Source: Chitinophaga cymbidii
Lineage (GTDB): Bacteria; Bacteroidota; Bacteroidia; Chitinophagales; Chitinophagaceae
Assembly: GCF_007992715.1 (NCBI RefSeq)
Contig: NZ_BKAU01000004.1
Coordinates: 62,001-126,000, forward strand
DNA: 64,000 nucleotides
Reading direction: 5' to 3'
Part shown: positions 61,827 through 64,000 of the stretch, in pieces
Position numbering within the stretch: position 1 is the stretch's first letter
How the letters are laid out: every line of letters begins with the position of its first letter
Translations under genes and position numbers: made by a program
Notes under the pieces: generated by a model
Databases searched by the model: none
What the model was told of the DNA's origin: nothing
What the model saw: only the letters and a program-made list of their open reading frames with translations

Positions 61827-62411
61827 ATGCCAGGATACAAATATTCAGATCGGGATACCATAGACAGGAATGAATGGTATGTTGCCTTGTACAGGCAGCA
61901 TTACAACTACCTTGTCGCGATCGGGCTGAATGCCGGCTACGGGATGGAAACCGTCAAGGACTGCATTAATCAGCTCTTCCTGCATTTTATTGAAAAGAAG
62001 ATCGACTGGAATGCGGTGGACAACTGCAAGCACTTTATTGCCGTGAGCTTCCGGCGCCGGCTGCTCAACCTTTCCGCGGCCAAAGAAAGCCGGCTGGTAT
62101 ACGATCTGCCGGAAACGGACGATGCGGAAGACAATGCCGAAGAGAAAATGATCCTGGACGAAGAGCAGCGTCAGTTACAGGAGAAATTGAAAAACGCCTT
62201 CCTCCGCCTGCCGCCACGCTGCCGCCTGGTAGTGAAGCTGAAATACTACGAAGGTCTTTCATCGGCCCAGATCGCCGAAAAAACCGGCCTGAGCCATCGC
62301 AGTATATATAATAACCTGTCTGTGGCGCTGAAAGAGCTGCGCCTGATATTGGAAAAACAGGAGAAGCACCCCGTAAAACATCTCAACTTCCTGTTGCTGA
62401 CCCTTTTCTAA
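61827..62411 (+). CDS. ECF sigma factor of PUL4
   Basis: The protein has 194 residues, starting MPGYKYSDRDTIDRNEWY. Region 2 is more divergent than in the other two sigma genes (YRQHYNYLVAIGLNAGYGMETVKDCINQLFLHF); region 4 is clear (LPPRCRLVVKLKYYEGLSSAQIAEKT, then GLSHRSIYNNLSVALKELRL). The ATG at 61827 is chosen; an upstream start at 61743 would add an unlikely 28 residues. The neighbouring FecR gene follows 85 bp downstream, and the STN-type SusC follows that, cut by the window edge. Confidence 0.88.
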   Translation: MPGYKYSDRDTIDRNEWYVALYRQHYNYLVAIGLNAGYGMETVKDCINQLFLHFIEKKIDWNAVDNCKHFIAVSFRRRLLNLSAAKESRLVYDLPETDDAEDNAEEKMILDEEQRQLQEKLKNAFLRLPPRCRLVVKLKYYEGLSSAQIAEKTGLSHRSIYNNLSVALKELRLILEKQEKHPVKHLNFLLLTLF

Positions 62412-62496
62412 CGTTTCCCGCCTGTGAGCAAAAAAAAATTGGAAAAAGTTGGTAAATCCTGCCAGCCATCTTGTCTATTAAGTACAATCGCCGCTG

Positions 62497-63585
62497 ATGG
62501 ATAAGGTTTTCACGCAGGATGAGCTGGAACAAAGCTCGTCGTTCATTAAATATTGCACCCGGCCAGATACTGCGCTGCAGGCGGAATGGGAGGCGTATGT
62601 GAAAGCATATCCGGGTGAGATGGAAACGGTGTGGAAAGCCAGGGCGAACATACAGGCGCTGTACGCCATGCTGGGCGACGTATACAGTACGGAAGCGGCG
62701 GAAGGGTTCCGGCAATTGCTGTTGCAGCGGGAGAATCAGCTGGAAAGTAGCCTGCCGGAGGAACCGGCAGCAGCGATCCGTTCCGGAACAAAAAAATACT
62801 GGCTGGCTGCCGCAGCGGTGCTGCTGTTGATCCTGGGAGCCGGTGGCGCGCTGCTGTTCCGGCGCACAGCGGACACCGCGGTTACAACGCCTGCACTGGC
62901 GGAGCAGCTGGAAACCGGCTACGGCACCAAGTCAAAACGCATACTGCCGGACGGCACCACCGTATGGCTGAACGCCGGAAGCAAGCTGTCTTACAACGAC
63001 AGGGAAGCAACGCTGGAAGGAGAAGCCTTTTTTGATGTGGCGAAAGACGCGGGCCATCCCTTTATCGTGCACGCCGGCGGCGTTACGATAGAAGTACTGG
63101 GCACCACTTTCAATGTGAAAGCCTACGTCTGCGAGGAAAATGTGGAAGCCACGCTCATCAGTGGCAAGATCAGGGTGCAACTGAACCACCTGAAAGGAGA
63201 AAAGATCACGCTGGCGCCCAATGAAAAACTGATCATCCGCCGCCTGCCGGCCACCAATAATAATACACAGACAACGCCGGATAGCCGTGAGCGTGAGAAA
63301 GAATACCGCGTGCAATCCGTCGTGAAACCCGATAACAGCCCATATCTGGCGGAAACCGCATGGGTGAACAACACCCTGGTGTTTACGAACGAAACCTTCG
63401 GCGACGTAGCCACCAAGCTGGAACGTTGGTACAACGTGCATATCCGCTTTGAGAACGAACAATTGAAACAGGAACAGCTAAGCGGCGTCTTCGAAGAGGA
63501 GGATGTACAGCAGGCCCTGCAGATCCTGCAAATGACCACGAGATTCAAATACCGGATAACGGATAGCGAGATCGTAATATTCTGA
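62497..63585 (+). CDS. FecR-type anti-sigma factor of PUL4
   Basis: The protein has 362 residues. The N-terminal 100 residues (TQDELEQSSSFIKYCTRPDT) are the sigma-binding part, followed by a membrane helix (WLAAAAVLLLILGAGGALLF), the FecR domain (TGYGTKSKRILPDGTTVWLNAGS, GEAFFDVAKDAGHPFIV, VEVLGTTFNVKAY-like IEVLGTTFNVKAY) and a C-terminal part (NNTLVFTNETFGDVATKLERWY, VQQALQILQMTTRF). It has a polar insertion (NNNTQTTPDSREREKEY) before the C-terminal part. It would regulate the sigma factor encoded upstream. Confidence 0.91.
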   Translation: MDKVFTQDELEQSSSFIKYCTRPDTALQAEWEAYVKAYPGEMETVWKARANIQALYAMLGDVYSTEAAEGFRQLLLQRENQLESSLPEEPAAAIRSGTKKYWLAAAAVLLLILGAGGALLFRRTADTAVTTPALAEQLETGYGTKSKRILPDGTTVWLNAGSKLSYNDREATLEGEAFFDVAKDAGHPFIVHAGGVTIEVLGTTFNVKAYVCEENVEATLISGKIRVQLNHLKGEKITLAPNEKLIIRRLPATNNNTQTTPDSREREKEYRVQSVVKPDNSPYLAETAWVNNTLVFTNETFGDVATKLERWYNVHIRFENEQLKQEQLSGVFEEEDVQQALQILQMTTRFKYRITDSEIVIF

Positions 63586-63632
63586 CGGCCGTACTTTACA
63601 ACGGCCCCTGGTAGCAAATTATTCCCTGACTT

Positions 63633-63647
63633 AAAACACTTGTTATG
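63633..63647 (+). promoter_or_regulatory. Element shared with the PUL3 fecR-susC spacer
   Basis: AAAACACTTGTTATG matches the element at 45278-45292 in 13 of 15 bases. It lies 47 bp after the fecR stop and 152 bp before the susC start. Confidence 0.4.
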
Positions 63648-63686
63648 GCGTAAACAGTACTCATGTCCCTAATGATACAGCAAAAA

Positions 63687-63708
63687 GGGAAGAGCGGCTA
63701 CTCTTCCC
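63687..63708 (+). terminator. Hairpin in the PUL4 fecR-susC spacer
   Basis: GGGAAGAG and CTCTTCCC pair perfectly over a 6-nt loop. There is no T-run. It corresponds in position to the hairpin at 45316 in PUL3, so a terminator or an attenuator before susC is likely. Confidence 0.45.
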
Positions 63709-63799
63709 CCGCAAGGCTGTCAAAAAACGGCCGGATAAAGCAACTACTTGCAGGTGATGCTTTTCCGTATTATTTCTCAACCTTACAATTCTTAAAGTT

Positions 63800-64000
63800 A
63801 TGAAAAACAAAAGACTTCATTGGCCCGGCGATATGCCGGCCAGGGTAGTTAAATTTTTGCTCGTTATGAAATTATGTGCGTTGCTTATGCTGACTTGTTG
63901 CCTGCAGGTATCCGCCGACGTGTACTCCCAGAAAAGATTTACACTGAAGTTCGAGCAGGCGGGAATTGACAAGATATTCGCACGGATACAGAAGGAAAGC
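63800..64000 (+). CDS. SusC-type receptor with STN domain, start only (cut by window edge)
   Basis: The frame is open from the ATG at 63800 to the right edge, 67 residues. It has a basic N terminus, a hydrophobic signal segment (LLVMKLCALLMLTCCLQVSADVYSQ) and then FTLKFEQAGIDKIFARIQKES, the beginning of an STN domain. This is the expected receptor after a sigma/FecR pair. The rest, including plug, barrel and SusD partner, lies outside the window. Confidence 0.82.
   Translation, partial: MKNKRLHWPGDMPARVVKFLLVMKLCALLMLTCCLQVSADVYSQKRFTLKFEQAGIDKIFARIQKES

Noticed and set aside
63240..63290. Possible repeat tract (AAT units) in the PUL4 FecR gene
   Set aside because: Only three or four imperfect units, coding for a polar linker in frame; no sign of phase variation.
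1..64000. Search by eye for CRISPR arrays, tRNA or rRNA genes, insertion sequences and attachment sites
   Set aside because: No regular repeat-spacer pattern, tRNA cloverleaf, rRNA sequence, transposase or integrase was found in this window.

Overview
The window looks like chromosomal DNA of a GC-rich Bacteroidota, most likely a Chitinophaga-like member of Chitinophagaceae. The reasons are several SusC/SusD pairs, three ECF sigma/FecR anti-sigma/STN-type SusC signalling sets, abundant Sec and lipoprotein signals (lipobox ending in Cys), Bacteroidota-type -7 boxes (TAnnTTTG) and no clear Shine-Dalgarno sequences. The assignment rests on gene content only. I saw no rRNA, tRNA, CRISPR array, insertion sequence or phage gene.

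Region 1 (1-16.6 kb) is a mixed chromosomal stretch. It holds a UbiD-type decarboxylase cut by the left edge, a very large TraB/GumN-type protein, and a stress-like island: a P-type cation ATPase, divergent from a universal stress protein, a flavodoxin, a hypothetical protein and a lipoprotein, with a convergent LOG-family protein at the end. The two flanking intergenic regions of this island carry extended palindromes with a TGA-N6-TCA core, which suggests one Crp/Fnr-like regulator. Then come small secreted or hypothetical proteins, an ABC permease broken by an apparent one-base deletion, a nucleotidyltransferase with a small partner, an ArsR/SRPBCC/DUF1801 operon and a nucleoside deaminase.

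Region 2 (16.8-29.4 kb, + strand) is polysaccharide utilisation locus (PUL) 1: ECF sigma, FecR, STN-SusC, SusD, a DUF3823 lipoprotein, a large secreted TIM-barrel-like protein of unrecognised family, an MFS transporter and a royal-jelly/yellow-type beta-propeller.

Region 3 (30-42.9 kb, - strand) is PUL2, one tight seven-gene operon: a clan GH-A-like lipoprotein hydrolase, two successive SusC/SusD pairs, a DUF1735/PKD lipoprotein and a GH172 (DUF2961) enzyme. A 555-bp AT-rich region separates it from PUL3.

Region 4 (43.4-60.8 kb, + strand) is PUL3: ECF sigma, FecR, STN-SusC, SusD, then six secreted enzymes in a tightly packed operon: a GH36-like (clan GH-D) hydrolase, an esterase with a long C-terminal part, a GH35-type enzyme with a DUF5597-like end, a NodB/CE4-like deacetylase, a second esterase and a GH78 alpha-L-rhamnosidase. 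Together they point to an acylated glycan rich in rhamnose and galactose.

Region 5 (60.9-64 kb) has an exported alpha/beta hydrolase on the - strand and the start of PUL4 (ECF sigma, FecR, and an STN-SusC cut by the right edge).

In PULs 1, 3 and 4 the expected logic is that substrate transport by SusC/SusD signals through the STN domain to FecR, which releases the sigma factor to switch on the susC operon. PUL2 has no regulator of its own in the operon. Family names come from reading motifs by eye; no searches were run.
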